A program made the translations under genes and the position numbers. The notes under the pieces are model-generated. The model made no database searches, had not been told where the DNA came from, and was given only the letters and a program-made list of their open reading frames with translations. Of a stretch of 64,000 nt of DNA, positions 23,801-35,957 are shown one piece after another; position 1 is the first letter of the stretch; every line of letters begins with the position of its first letter. Source of the stretch: Tiliqua scincoides. Taxonomy: Eukaryota > Chordata > Lepidosauria > Squamata > Scincidae. The stretch covers positions 263,635,024 to 263,699,023 of the forward strand of contig NC_089822.1 in assembly GCF_035046505.1 (NCBI RefSeq). The letters run 5' to 3'.

Positions 23801-24544
23801 GATTAGTTTTTAACATCACTGCAGTTGTTTTTGGATCTAAGTGTCTGTTCTTGTCATTTTTAGACAAATGAAAACATACAAAATACAAACACAGGTATTA
23901 TTAATACAGGTCCAGCCTATTTATACATGGACTTTTATACACGGATTTGACTCAACACGAATGGCCCCTGCAAATGAGAAGGAATGTGCTGATCCCTGGA
24001 GAAGGGGAAAAATGTATCCCTTTAAAATCAGTTTAAAAAACTGAACAGTCCTTTAACAATAGCCTCCTTAATGAGAGAGAGGGCAGTTGGCTGACAATCC
24101 ATGGACCCCCTCCCTTCCCCCTGAGCAGAAAGGTGATCACTTTGCATTGGTGAAGGGAGGGCTGAGTGAATTGCCTTTCTTTCTAAGTGCTTTGAGGACT
24201 ACTGATTGATGGATTGTCTTCTTAATGACTCTTATCTTAGAGTCAGAAGGTCAGCAAGGCTGTTTTTAAATCACTGGAGCAAAGAAATTTGTTTTTTTTA
24301 ATTGATTTGCTATAGTTCTTTTTTTTTGCCATCCAGGTGTGGGTGTTTGGAACAGAACCCATGCAAATAATTAAGTCTCAACCTGTAATAATAATAATAC
24401 AGGTCAAGCCTATTCATACATGGATTTGACTCAACAGGAATGGCCCCTGCAAATGAGAAGGAATGAGCTAATCCCTGGAGAAGGGGAAAAATGCATTCCT
24501 TTAAAATCAGTTTTAAAAACTGAACAGTCCTTTAACAGCCTCCT

Positions 24545-24601
<57 letters not shown>

Positions 24602-27600
24602 CAGCTGGCTGACAATCCATCAATCCTTCTCTTTCCCCTCCCTTCCCCCTGAGCAAGAAAGAAAGGTGATCATTTTGCACTGGTGAAGGGAGGGGCTGAG
24701 TGAAGCTGACTGACTGATGGATTGTCTTATGGGATGAGGATTGTCCTATGGGATGAGGATGGGGAGGTTAGAGAACAACAAGACAAAGGCAGAGTAGGAG
24801 AAGGAATTGGGAATGGTAGGGTGATGGGATGTGATAGACGGTTTGGCACAGTGAGAGGATGCAGGGACAAAGGAGCGAATAAGCAGCGCATCCTGGGGCA
24901 TTCAGTGTATAAATGCTTTTATGCAAATGCCCGAAGTCTACGAGCAAAGGTGGGAGAACTGGAATGTCTGGTGACAAGGGAAAATATTGACATAGTGGGC
25001 ATAACGGAAACCTGGTGGAATGCGGAGAATCAGTGGGATACCGCAATCCTGGGCTATAAACCCTACAGGAGGGACAGGCAGGGGCGTGTTGGAGGTGGGG
25101 TGGCCGTTTATGTTAAGGAAGGGATAGAATCCAGCAAAGTAGAGATTGAAGGTGGGTCCGACTCCACCGTAGAATCTCTGTGGGTTAAATTACCAGGCTT
25201 GTGCAGCGATGTAATACTGGGGGCGTGCTATCGTCCTCCAGACCAGAAATCTGATGGGGACCTTGAAATGAGGAAACAGATCAGGGAGGTGACAAGGAGG
25301 GACAGGGTTGTAATCATGGGGGACTTCAATTATCCTCATATTGACTGGGTCAATTTGTGTTCTGGTCACGATAAGGAAACTGGATTTCTTGACGTGCTAA
25401 ATGACTGTGGCTTAGAGCAGCTAGTCACGGAGCCCACCAGAGGACAGGTGACTCTGGATTTAATTTTGTGCGGTACGCAGGACCTGGTTAGAGATGTAAA
25501 TGTTACTGAGCCATTGGGTAACAGTGATCATGCTGCGATCCGTTTTGACATGCACGTTGGGGGAAGAATACCAGGCAAATTTCTAACAAAAACCCTTGAC
25601 TTCCGACGGGCGGACTTCCCTCAAATGAGGAGGCTGGTTAGAAGGAGGTTGAAAGGGAGGGTAAAAAGAGTCCAATCTCTCCAGAGTGCATGGAGGCTGC
25701 TTAAAACAACAGTAATAGAGGCCCAGCAGAGGTGTATACCGCAAAGAAAGAAGGGTTCCACTAAATCCAGGAGGGTGCCCGCATGGCTAACCAGCCAAGT
25801 TAGAGAGGCTGTGAAGGGCAAGGAAGCTTCCTTCCATAAATGGAAGTCTTGCCCTAATGAGGAGAATAAAAAGGAACATAAACTGTGGCAAAAGAAATGT
25901 AAGAAGGTGATACTGGAGGCCAAGCGAGACTATGAGGAACGCATGGCCAGCAACATTAAGGGGAATAATAAAAGCTTCTTCAAATATGTTAGAAGCAGGA
26001 AACCCGCCAGAGAAGCGGTTGGCCCTCTGGATGGTGAGGGAGGGAAAGGGGAGATAAAAGGAGACTTAGAGATGGCAGGGAAATTAAATGAGTTCCTTGC
26101 ATCTGTCTTCATGGCAGAAGACCTTGGGCAGATACTGCTGCCCGAATGGCCCCTCCTGACCGAGGAGTTGAGTCAGATAGAGGTTAAAAGAGAAGATGTT
26201 TCAGACCTCATTGATAAATTAAAGATCAATAAGTCACCGGGCCCTGTTGGCATCCACCCAAGGGTTATTAAGGAATTGAAGAATGAAGTTGCAGATCTCT
26301 TGACTAAGGTATGCAACTTGTCCCTCAAAACAACCATGGTGCCAGAAGATTGGAGGATAGCAAATCTCACGCCTATTTTTAAAAAGGGAAAGAGGGGGGA
26401 CCCGGGAAACTATAGGCCGGTCAGCCTCACATCCATACCGGGTAAGATGGTGGAATGCCTCATCAAAGATAGGATCTCAAAACACATAGACAAACAGGCC
26501 TTGCTAAGGGAGAGTAAGCATGGCTTCTGTAAGGGTAGGTCTTGCCTCACGAACCTTATAGAATTCTTTGAAAAGGTCAACAGGCATGTGGATGCGGGAG
26601 AACCTGTGGACATTATATATCTGGACTTTCAGAAGGCGTTTGACACGGTCCCTCACCAAAGGCTACTGAAAAAACTCCACAGTCAGGGAATTAGAGGACA
26701 GGTCCTCTCGTGGATTGAGAACTGGTTGGAGGCCAGGAAGCAGAGAGTGGGTGTCAATGGGCAATTTTCACAATGGAGAGAGGTGAAAAGTGGTGTGCCC
26801 CAAGGATCTGTCCTGGGACCGGTGCTTTTCAACCTCTTCATAAATGACCTGGAGACAGGGTTGAGCAGTGAAGTGGCTGAGTTTGCAGACGACACCAAAC
26901 TTTTCCGAGTGGTAAAGACCAGAAGTGATTGTGAGGAGCTCCAGAAAGATCTCTCCAGACTGGCAGAATGGGCAGCAAAATGGCAGATGCGCTTCAATGT
27001 CAGTAAGTGTAAAGTCATGCACATTGGGGCAAAAAATCAAAACTTTAGATATAGGCTGATGGGTTCTGAGCTGTCTGTGACAGATCAGGAGAGAGATCTT
27101 GGGGTGGTGGTGGACAGGTCGATGAAAGTGTCGACCCAATGTGCGGCGGCAGTGAAGAAGGCCAATTCTATGCTTGGGATCATTAGGAAGGGTATTGAGA
27201 ACAAAATGGCTAGTATTATAATGCTGTTGTACAAATCTATGGTAAGGCCACACCTGGAGTATTGTGTCCAGTTCTGGTCGCCGCATCTCAAAAAAGACAT
27301 AGTGGAAATGGAAAAGGTGCAAAAGAGAGCAACTAAGATGATTACGGGGCTGGGGCACCTTCCTTATGAGGAAAGGCTACGGCGTTTGGGCCTCTTCAGC
27401 CTAGAAAAGAGACGCCTGAGGGGGGACATGATTGAGACATACAAAATTATGCAGGGAATGGACAGAGTGGATAGGGAGATGCTCTTTACACTCTCACATA
27501 ATACCAGAACCAGGGGACAGCCACTAAAATTGAGTGTTGGGCGGGTTAGGACAGACAAAAGAAAATATTTCTTTACTCAGCGTGTGGTCGGTCTGTGGAA

Positions 27601-29606
27601 CCCCTTGCCACAGGATGTGGTGCTGGTGTCTAGCCTAGACGCCTTTAAAAGGGGATTGGACAAGTTTCTGGAGGAAAAATCCATTATGGGGTACAAGCCA
27701 TGATGTGTATGCGCAACCTCCTGATTTTAGAAATGGGTTATGTCAGAATGCCATATGCAAGGGAGGGCACCAGGATGAGGTCTCTTGTTATCTGGTGTGC
27801 TCCCTGGGGCATTTGGTGGGCCACTGTGAGATACAGGAAGCTGGACTAGATGGGCCTATGGCCTGATCCAGTGGGGCTGTTCTTATGTTCTTATGTCTTG
27901 TTAATGACTCCTATCTTACATCACCAAGGTCAGCAAGGCTGTTTTTAAATCACTGGAACAAAGAAACTATGTTTCTTAAATTGATTTGCTATACTGCTTT
28001 TTTTGCCATCCAGGTGAGTGCTTGGAACTGAAGAATAGTGAGGCTCAACCTGTAATAACAATAAAAGTATTTATATATCACTTTTCAACAGAATGTTCAC
28101 AAAGCGGTTTAGAGAAAATCAAACCATCTAGGTATAACCTAATTATCAGTGGGCACAGTTTTATCTCACCCCAGTGAGGTTGGCCATAGTTCAAATTAAA
28201 AGACAAAATGGCTTAAAATATCAACAGCTTCCTTTCAGCTGAGAGGCAGACCTCCTCCCTTCCCCCTGGTGCAGGAAGGAATGCAAGGCAATTAAGAACT
28301 GATTTACTCTTTTGCTGCTCCAGGGGGGAGGGAGAGGTCTGTCTGCCAGATGAAACCAAGTCCTGGAGAGAGAGAGAGAGATCTATGGATTGCCTGCCTG
28401 CCTGCCTGCCCCATTAGTAGGTTGTTTTTAAACTGCAAATCCTCAACTCCACCTGTAAATCCAAAACACACATTTCTGCATCTTAAATGAGGGTTTAAAA
28501 TAATTTAAATGCACCCCCTCAACATAAAATAATTGAATTGATACAAAGATGGCTATTGCAATGGATGTACCCCAGGTAGAATTTCCTCAAACTACAGATT
28601 CAGTAAAGTTGGGATTGAAAGTCTTTGGTCAGCATTCAGAGATGATTTTATGTGAAATAATGTTCAGTGTTTGGAGGCAAGATTGCCAGGAAGGTTTTGG
28701 CCTTTTCTACCTGCCATTAATTCTCTCCAGTTTTAGCTGAAGATTGGCAGGCGATTCCAACAACCCACCTCATACTCTGTGTCTGGTTAGCAATCCTGGA
28801 ATTAAATACGAAGACCTCACCTGCCACGTCTCTGGGTTAGCCTCACTCCGGCTCACCAGAAAGTCCTCCAGGAGGGCTACTGCTTGGGCAAAACTGTCTG
28901 GCCCTCCAGCCTGGATCCAGGTCTGGACATCCACTGGCAGGCTGGCCAGGAACTGCTCCAGGATCAGCACCTCCAGGATCTCCTCCTTCGTGTGCTTCTC
29001 TGGCTTCAACCATTGGCAGCAAAGCTCCTGCAGTTGCCTGTACATCCTTCGCGGGTCTCCCAGATCCTGGCAGCAGAACTGCCGGAAGTGCTGGCGCTGC
29101 ATCTCCTTCCTCAGTGCGTCACCTCTCAAGATGGCAGCTTTCACTTTCCCATAGTCCTCCTTGTCTCTGGCTGCCAGGAGGCTGAAGGCCTGCTGGGCTT
29201 CTCCACTCAGGGCGGGCAGGAGCCGAGCCACCCACTCTCCTCTGGGCCACCGACAGGCTGCAGCCACTTGCTCAAAGGAGGCCAGGAAGGCCTTGGCATC
29301 TTCCCAGGGTGTGTCCTCTGACAGTTGGTGCATCTCCCATGTGGAGTGAGGGGCTTGCAGGGTCTTGAGGAACTCCTGCCACTGGGCTTCCCAGCGCTGC
29401 TGCATCTCCCTGCCTGGCTCCTCTTGGCCCTTTTGTGACTCCATCACAGATGGAGGCTGGTCTCTGTCTGGGGCTTTTCCTGCCCCTCCTGATCCCTCCT
29501 CTGCTTCTGGACCTTCACATGTTTCCTCTTTCATGGCTTTTGCTCCTGGCTCCACTTCTACAGCTTTGGAAACTGCAATCTGGGGTGACTTTTTGGAGAA
29601 GCTCAT
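18651..29606 (-). CDS. Gene B: SCAN protein with lost fingers (possible pseudogene)
   Basis: Exons 28821-29606, 23119-23260, 22633-22691, 21004-21127 and 18651-19327 join in frame to about 595 residues when the damaged 66-nt exon is skipped. The SCAN exon is intact. The last exon keeps the family linker up to the SPVDTD stretch near 19067 and then runs into foreign sequence for about 138 residues before a stop; no finger follows. A Tigger-type transposon occupies the space. It may act as a SCAN-only protein, competing for dimer partners as other finger-less SCAN proteins are thought to, or be decaying. A GC-rich first exon with a donor at 31657 is still present. The start may be the ATG at 29606 or the one at 29534, which matches gene A. 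Confidence 0.55.
20143..20185 (-). pseudogene. Gene B exon 5 remnant, acceptor lost
   Basis: Recognisable match to the 66-nt exon of A and C (KKEEAFLLDPMESQRPPGQE), followed by a GTAAGG donor. Where A and C have TTCAG this copy has TCCCA, so no acceptor AG remains at the old border. Skipping it keeps the frame. Confidence 0.6.
20801..20846. repeat. (CA)n microsatellite
   Basis: About 23 uninterrupted CA units. Confidence 0.95.
21004..21127 (-). CDS. Gene B exon 4
   Basis: 124 nt, acceptor TTTGCAG, donor ACGG/GTAAGG. Reads VMIPEKMGAALHMVEQTPVQ followed by the FWKVLQEDD motif. Phase 0 to 1. Confidence 0.7.
21642..21915 (+). mobile_element. LINE 3' end (R4/Dong-like)
   Basis: Same family as 5911-6340, starting within WETLASERP and ending at TCGAGACTGAAGGTTGCCAA. 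In intron 3 of gene B. Confidence 0.65.
22633..22691 (-). CDS. Gene B small exon 3
   Basis: 59 nt, acceptor CCGCAG, donor CAG/GTTGGT. Reads EGQDMAEAELSKALGSHVGQ across the junction, phase 1 to 0. Confidence 0.6.
23119..23260 (-). CDS. Gene B linker exon (VKEEPLD)
   Basis: 142 nt, acceptor TGCTTCAG, donor CCAG/GTAGGG. Reads ETLQEWAVNPPVVKEEPLDM and ends in VAVP, phase 0 to 1. More changed than in A, C or D, as expected for relaxed selection. Confidence 0.75.
23440..23611 (+). mobile_element. CR1 LINE 3' tip, other subfamily
   Basis: Ends with ATTCTATG-type repeats (CTATGATTCTATG), unlike the TTCTTATG ends elsewhere in the window, so it belongs to a different and probably older CR1 subfamily. 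Confidence 0.7.
23907..24385 (+). repeat. Tc1/mariner-like MITE, copy 1
   Basis: Begins TACAGGTCCAGCC and ends GTCTCAACCTGTA, inverted ends flanked by TA. No coding capacity. It stands next to copy 2. Confidence 0.55.
24400..28052 (+). repeat. Tc1/mariner-like MITE, copy 2, split by CR1
   Basis: Begins TACAGGTCAAGCC and ends GAGGCTCAACCTGTA. The body matches copy 1 up to GGATTGTCTT at 24728 and resumes at 27896, with CR1 between. Carries a (GA)n run at 24549-24599. Confidence 0.6.
24729..27895 (+). mobile_element. CR1 LINE with open endonuclease-RT frame
   Basis: A 3.17-kb CR1 insertion. The frame 24722-27703 (993 codons) is uninterrupted. The APE-type endonuclease is at residues about 70-290 (GITETWW, GDFNYPHIDW, NSDHAAI) and the reverse transcriptase at about 480-770 (KSPGP, YLDFQKAFDTV, GVPQGSVLGP, the FADD catalytic motif near residue 721). 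The 3' UTR of about 190 bp ends in TTCTTATG repeats. No first ORF is present, so it is 5' truncated but keeps ORF2 or nearly all of it. GTCTT at 24724-24728 recurs at 27895-27899, a likely short target duplication. In intron 1 of gene B, antisense to it. Confidence 0.9.
28058..28140 (-). repeat. SINE tail fragment
   Basis: Reverse of the AAAGCGGTTT/ATATAAATA-type tail of 3820-4082. Confidence 0.4.
28821..29606 (-). CDS. Gene B exon with SCAN domain
   Basis: 262 residues, open from 29606. The SCAN core is at about residues 171-254 (HFRQFCCQ, WLKPEKHTKEEILEVL, LEQFLASLP, LLEDFLVS). The 24 residues before the second Met are specific to this copy, so the ATG at 29534 may be the true start. The donor is CAG/GTGAGG, phase 0. 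The central stretch is almost identical to A, C and D. Confidence 0.85.
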
Positions 29607-30184
29607 TTAGGCAAACACTTTTACTCTCAAATCTCTAATCTTACTTGAAGGAGAGAGAAGGAAAGACCCAACTTCCGTCTTCTTGGCTGGTCTTATTGTC
29701 TGTCTGAAATTCAGGTGAATGAAATTTACATGCTAACAGAAGAGCTGTAACAGTAGGAGGCTCCCAGGAATCCTTGAGACCTTTGCCTGAAGATATTCCT
29801 GAGCTGAAGGGGGGAGTTTTCTCCTGAGCCAAAGAGACACACACAGAATTAGATTACAAGGAACACAAAGGGAAGAAAAGGTACATGAATTTGGAACAGA
29901 CATCTCCATGGAATCTTAAAAGGGTGGGGAACAGGTCAAGTTTTTACATCTAAAATTAGTGGCCTAGATCGTGTTGCCAGAGCCTGGGAAATATAGATAT
30001 TTGGGGGGGGGGGAATATAGATTTTTATTTAAAAAGTTTCACACTACAATAAATGTTGCCAGAGCCTGGGGCAAGGGAAGGAAAGTATTGCAACCCTAAG
30101 CCATAGACCACTGTAATTAAAGTACAAGTATAACCTAATTATCCACAGATTTTTTCACCCTCTGTTTTATCACAATGAGAAGGG

Positions 30185-30650
30185 TCCTTTAATTAAAGGA
30201 AAAAACTTGTCTACAGGCAGCTGGCTGAGGATCCATCATTCTCTCTCCTCCCACTTAGAACAGCTTCACTCCAAGGCAAGCAACCCCTCCCTTCCTCCTG
30301 AGCATGTGAAAGATATATCACATTGCCATTTAGTTATTTGATTTTTCTCTGTAAACTGCTTTGTGAACTTTGAGTTGAAAAGCGGTATATAAATACTGTT
30401 AATAATAATAATTGCATTCTTTCCCAGCCCTGTGCTGGTGAAGGGAGGATTGCTGGCTTGGATGAATCCTTTCTAAGTGCCAGGAGAGAGACTGATTGAT
30501 GGATTGTCTTGCATAGCAAAGGTCAGCAAGGCTGTTTTTAAATCCCTCAGCAAAGGGAGCTTGTTTTTTAAATGGCTTTCATGTTACTTCTGCCATCCAT
30601 CCACTTGAGTTCTGGGAAGGGAACCCTCAGGAAACCTGAGACTCAACCTG
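30185..30650 (+). repeat. Partial MITE copy 3 with SINE tail insertion
   Basis: Shares GATTGATGGATTGTCTT, GGTCAGCAAGGCTGTTTTTA and the end GACTCAACCTG with the two MITE copies at 23.9-28.05 kb. A SINE tail (30335-30412) interrupts it. Confidence 0.45.
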
Positions 30651-31379
30651 CAAAATGAATTTAATGCTAGTATATGCAAATTTAAAGTAGCCTGGTTTTA
30701 ATTTTTGCACATTAAATTAGTGCACGTTTTTCTACAACACTGAAGTTGAAATCTCTCTCAATTGACAATATCGACAGGTTCCTCGGTCTTTTGTGAGATT
30801 TATATCTCTGATAGATTTGGATTAATTGAGGCTTTGAGAAGCTTCTTCCGCAACTGGCAGTTGCAACAGTGGTACAGGCAGAATCTAACTATTTTTCACC
30901 TCTGGTTTCATCTCCAGGCCTTGAGAAATGTCCTTTTGCAAAACAACCTGGCTTCCCTTTGTCATGGGGGAGGAGAGTGGCCGGAGGCAGGCAGAGGATC
31001 GATCCATCTCTCTCTCCCCTCCCCCCAGCAGAAAGGCAGAGGATTAATCAATCACCCTCCCTCCCTCCCTCCTTCCAGGGGGCTTGGAAGAGCTTGCAGA
31101 GCGTGCAGCAAGGATGCTTTGCCCTCTCTCCTGCGCTCCAGGCGGAAGGGGGGGTCCCTCGCCTGGGGACGACGACACTGAAATGAGTAAAGCCCGGGCA
31201 CAAGAGACACACCAGAAAAGGCAGTGACCACCTCGTTCGCCCTTTGGGTGCCTGCGATGGGTGCAGGCTGATTCTCAGCCAGCTTTAGGCTTCCATCGCA
31301 CGCACTTTGCTGGGCGCAGGTCCCACTGAACACAGGGGGGGCTGAAGCCTGACTTGGACCCGGGCTCTTCAACTGCTTC

Positions 31380-31960
31380 TCTTGGACTCCTTCAGCGCGG
31401 GCAGGAGCTGGAAGGACCTTCAGCCTCTTCTCCTCCTGCCTGGCCTGCCAGCCCCCCCCCCGCTGAGGTGGGGACACCTGCAGTCCTCTCCCCCCCACCC
31501 ATCTTTCGCCAGGCTAGACCCCAAAGAGACCTTTCCCTCCGCCCCCCGCAGGATCCCTCCCGGGCAGCGTCCCCACCGGCCGGGGGCTGCGCGGGGCTGC
31601 GGGGGTCGCACCCCTGGGCTGGACCCTCCGCGGGCTCTGCTCCTGCGGGGACTCACCCGGGCTGCAGCGATCCCGTCTCCGGCCAGGCGGCTCCGCTCAG
31701 CCTCCGTCCCTGCTGCGCCTCCCCTTCCTGCCGCCTGCCTCCCCAGCAGCATCCCCGCCCCTGCTCCGCCCCGGCAGAGGGAGGGATGGAGGGAGAGTCC
31801 GGCTCCTGCCCTCCAGCCTCGCCCTGCCCGGCTCCTTCCTCCCTGGACTGCTCTCTGCTCCCCCCAGAAGCCCCTCCTGCTGGGCTCCCTCCTCTTCCTC
31901 CGCTGCTTCCCAAAGGGTGCCTGCCCCCCAGTCCTTGCTGAGAAGGGCTGCATCTAGAGA
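31380..31960 (-). promoter_or_regulatory. GC-rich promoter and first exon of gene B
   Basis: CpG-dense stretch with many CCGCC/GGCGG motifs. A donor CCCG/GTGAGT ends an untranslated exon at 31657. The same exon border occurs at 44935 (C) and 59839 (D). No TATA box seen. The transcription start is not located. Confidence 0.6.
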
Positions 31961-32244
31961 AGTCCCAGGGATCAAGGACTTCAGCCTCTGCAGAGGCCCC
32001 CCATCTGCCTTCCCTTCCTCCCTGGGAAGGACACACACCTGGCCAGGTGACACAGTTCAGGCCAGCGAGCATCAGTCCCGCTCAGAAGGGTCAGTAGGAC
32101 TGATGATTGGGTCTTAAAATCCCCCCTGGTTGGGACAAGAGCCTTCCCTTTTAGGGATCCCTTTCCCCCCCATTAGCAAAGAAAGGACTTAATAAGGGTC
32201 AAAGTGAACACCTTGTACTGGCCCCCTCCCCCACTGAAACCCCT

Positions 32245-32388
32245 GGACCCAATCCTGTCCAACTTTCCTGCACTGATGCAGCCCCAAGGTTCCCTTACCT
32301 TGAGGTGGCCTTCATAACTGCCCCACCACCACAAAATGCAGCACACCACCCATTGGCTCAGCGGGAACACTGGATAGGATTGAGCCCT
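32245..32388. repeat. Palindromic MITE copy
   Basis: Same family as 5280-5460, shorter (144 bp). Confidence 0.55.
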
Positions 32389-32789
32389 CAACCAATACCA
32401 GGTCATGCCCATTAAGGCAAAGACCAAGCAAATACTTCAGATCACAGATTCAGAACCCCAACATGGAAGCAGCCTATTGAAGGAAATACCTGCACAGCAC
32501 AAGCTGATCGGGCTGAGGAGGAGGTGTGCACAATGTTATCCCTCCTCACTGCTGTTCTCACAGACTTGTGGGTGGTGAGGTGACAATATTCAGTTACTGA
32601 CACAAGTTCCCTTCTGAGAAAGAAGGCCTTATGATGACCCTGCAGTGTAGCCCACTGATGATGCGAAGAGTAGGGGAGGCCTAACAGCAAGTTGTTTTGG
32701 ACCCCTATGTGCTGTCATCTCACTATTGCAGGCTGGGGAGGAGGCTCTGGGGTGACTTTGGATAACCTGTTATCAAAGGTGTCACTGTG

Positions 32790-33112
32790 CCAGATGCCGT
32801 CACCACATCATGTGGCAAGGAGTTCCACAGACTGACCACACACTGAGTAAAGAAATATTTTCTCTTGTCTGTTCTAACTCTCCCGACACTCAATTTTAGT
32901 GGATGTCCCCTGGTTCTGGTGTTATGTGAGAGTGTAAAGAGCATCTCCCTATCCACTCTGTCCATCCCCTGCATAATTTTGTATGTCTCAATCATGTCCC
33001 CCCTCAGGCGTCTCTTTTCTAGGCTGAAGAGGCCCAAATGCCCTAGCCTTTCCTCATAAGGAAGGTGCCCCAGCCCAGGAATCATCTTAGTCGCTCTCTT
33101 TTGCACCTTTTC
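32790..33112 (-). mobile_element. CR1 LINE fragment
   Basis: Reverse-strand CR1 C-terminal coding part (MQKRATKMIPGLGHLPYEER, EKRRLRGDMIETYKIMQG). Truncated at both ends. Confidence 0.8.
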
Positions 33113-33117
33113 CTTTG

Positions 33118-33205
33118 TTATCTTAATAACAATAATAATAATAATGCCTTAATAATAATAATTATTAATAATTAATAATTATGCCTTAATAATAATGCCT
33201 TTGTT
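33118..33205. repeat. (AAT)n-rich microsatellite
   Basis: AATAATAATAATAA-type runs broken by ATGCCTTAATAA. Confidence 0.8.
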
Positions 33206-34338
33206 ACCTTAATGACCAAGGATCCCATATTCTACTTTGGCAGATCTAGTTGCATTTTTCCTGCCCTTTCTTGATTTAGACTGTGGCATAATAAGAACAG
33301 GCTATTCAACCCTCCCATTGAGATGCCCTGCCCAAACCCTGCCCAAATCAGAGAATTGGTTTTGTTTTCTTTTTTAATGCTTCAGAAACACAAACAGTAG
33401 CACAGACCAGTTCATGTCATGCCAGCTTGCACATATTTCTTTCATGCCTGGCCTAGGATGCAATAAATTGTTGCAAGCACCAATGAGGTTTAGCCTCTCC
33501 TTTTGTGCCTTCCCTGCCTACAGAATCTGAGGGGAAGAGTGGAGGTAGGGTCTGGGAATTTAGACTCTTGACTTGTTCCATAAAGTGGCACTTTGAGAGA
33601 AATCACTGCAGACGATAAGACTATCACAGCTTTCAGTTCCTTTCATGGGTGCTCCCATGTCTGACCCAAGCTCTCCTCATAGTTGAGACCAGGGCCAGCT
33701 TTAAGCCAATTGGGCCAACTGCTTCCAATTAGACCCATGCCTAAGGGTCCCCCATGCTAGGGCTAACTGATCTAATTCTCTCGTCACTGCAAAAGGCAGA
33801 GGGCTCTGTCCATGCTAAGATCCCTGCTATTCTTCCACCTCCCTTCTTGCTGGGTGAGTCAGTCAATTTATTAATCAGTCAATTTGGGTTTCCACCTGCT
33901 TGATTCAGACTGACAGGTAAACTTGTATCAATTCTACAAGACAAAACAACAGGCACACAATATGGAAGACACAACAATATGCATAGCTATTCTACAGCTG
34001 CCAGTCACAGGGTGGGGCATGGAGCTCTGTAGGGCCCTGAGGACTTTACCTACCCTGGGTCATGTTACCAAACAGTGACCACCATTTATCAGCCAATCAG
34101 TGCACAGTCACGCTGCACGTGCCCAAGAAAGTTCAAACTCCTTCCCTGTAACCCTGCTTCAAATAAGTGCAGCATAAGCCTACCAAGCTGTTACAAACAA
34201 GGCAAAATACAATGCAGAAATCACCATAGTTTGAAATTACATTGCACCTTCATTCTATTAACTGTTAATTCTATATGGGTTCTCTGGTGGTGAGTCCTAT
34301 ATGGGTTCTTTGGTAGCTAATCAGTGTTTGTTTCTCAT
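33206..34338. other. 3' flank of gene C, paralogous block
   Basis: No gene. Alignable by eye with 49740-52578 (flank of D) and 62940-64000, e.g. CTTTCATGGGTGCTCCCATG and the CTACAGCTGCCAGTCACAG stretch. It probably contains the 3' UTR of gene C; a minus-strand AATAAA lies near 33865. Confidence 0.5.
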
Positions 34339-35957
34339 TTAAGCTTTCCCGGCGCATAGGACACCTGTAAGATTTTTCTCAGCATGAGTTTTTTGATGTC
34401 TTAATAAATCTGATCTCTGGCAGAAGCTTTTTCCACAGTCAGGGCATTGGTGAGGTTTCTGTCCTGTGTGGAACTTCTGATGGGTTAAGAAATATGATCT
34501 CCGAGAGAAGCTTTTTCCACACTCCTGACACTGGTGTGGCTTATTTCCTGTGTGGATCATCTGATGGGCCAACAAATAGGATCTCCGAGAGAAGCTCTTC
34601 CCACAGTTGGGACATTTGTGAGGTTTCTGTCCTGTGTGCATCATATGATGGGTTAACAACTTTGATCTCTGAGAGAAGCTTCTACCACACTCAGGACACT
34701 GATGTGGTTTATTTCCTGTGTGCATCATCTCATGTCTTAATAGATCTGATCTCCGAAAGAAGCTTTTTCCACAGCTGGGACATTTGTGAGGTTTCTCTCC
34801 ACTGTGGATCATTTGATGGATTAACAACTGTGATTTCCAACAGAAATTTTTTCCACACTCAGGACATTGGTATGGTTTCTCTCCTGTGTGGATCATCTGA
34901 TGGGACAACAAATACGATCTCCGAGAGAAGCTTTTCCCACAGTTGGGACACCTGTGAGGTTTTACTCCAGTGTGAATGTTCTGATGTCTTGATAAATAAG
35001 ATCTCCGAGAAAAGCTTTTTCCACAAGTGTGGCATTTGTAAGGTTTCTCTCCTTTATGGATCATTTGATGGGTTAACATGCTTGATCTGTGAGCAAAGCC
35101 TTTTCCACAGGTGGGACACTTGTGATGCTTCTCTCCAGTGTGAGTGTTCTGATGGATGATCAGAGTGGATCTCTGAGAGAAAGTCTTTCCACACACAGAA
35201 CACAGGTGTGGTTTCTTTCCTGTGTGGATCATCTGATGGGTTACTAAAGCCGATCTCTGAGAGAAGCTTTTTCCACAGTGGGGGCATCTGTGAGGTTTCT
35301 CTCCTGTGTGGATCATCAGATGGGTTAACAAAGTTGATTTATAAGAGAAATTTTTTCCACACTCGGAACACTGATGTGGTTCCTTCCCAGTGTGGATCAT
35401 CTTATGTCTTAATAAATCGGCATGCCGAGAAAAACTTTTTCCGCAACTAGAGCATCTGTAAATCTTTTCTGCAGTATGAACTACCTGGTGTTTCGGAAAT
35501 GATTTAGAACGGAGAGCCTCCCCAAACTCTGGACAATCGAGATTCTTCTCTTCCATGTAGCTGCTGTGATGCTTATCAAGCTTTGATTTCAGCTGGGTCT
35601 CTTCCCCCAATGGGGGGCTGCCACTGCAATCATCAACAATGTGTTCAAAAACAAGCCCTAACGTAGGGTGGTACCATCCGCCATACTTGAAAAACGATGC
35701 CTTTTCCCCCTCTACATCCAATGGGATGGAATTGCTGCAGGCAGCTCCAAGACCTTCTGTGATCTCACTGGATTCCTTGCATCCTGTATGCAGCTGCATT
35801 CCCTGCCACTGGTTGGCCTCGCATCTTTCCTCCTTCACCTCAGCTGACACCAGTACCTTTTCTTGGGTTCTCCCTTGTCCTCTCCTGAGTGTTTCCACTG
35901 GCTCATTTCCTCCAAGCTGAGAATTCTTCATCATGAGTTGAGTCCTCTTCCCATCAT
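34339..35957 (-). CDS. Gene C zinc-finger exon, 13 C2H2 fingers
   Basis: Acceptor CCTTTCAG, 1619 nt. A linker of about 165 residues is followed by 13 intact fingers (35460 down to 34372), mostly joined by HTGEKPH-type linkers. Helix residues -1 to 6 in order: RHADLLR, YKSTLLT, QRSALVT, QRSTLII, HRSSMLT, RRSYLSR, RRSYLLS, WKSQLLI, RRSDLLR, QRSKLLT, RRSYLLA, RRSYFLT, QRSDLLR. The C-terminus is a short Lys-rich tail. Confidence 0.95.

Noticed and set aside
24552-24599. CRISPR-like or other ordered array
   Set aside because: Only simple (GA)n. All other short repeats in the window are microsatellites or transposon copies; no spacer-repeat pattern.
31354-31957. Long frames in the GC-rich islands (also 44445-45361, 59469-60077)
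   Set aside because: Open by GC content on several frames and both strands at once; low-complexity Pro/Arg/Ala. The paralogous islands share a splice donor, not a reading frame.
34494-35159. Long plus-strand open frames across the finger exons (also 2485-2841, 52734-53063)
   Set aside because: They are mirror frames of the repeated C2H2 codons on the minus strand. Their repetitive pattern follows the fingers, with no family match.
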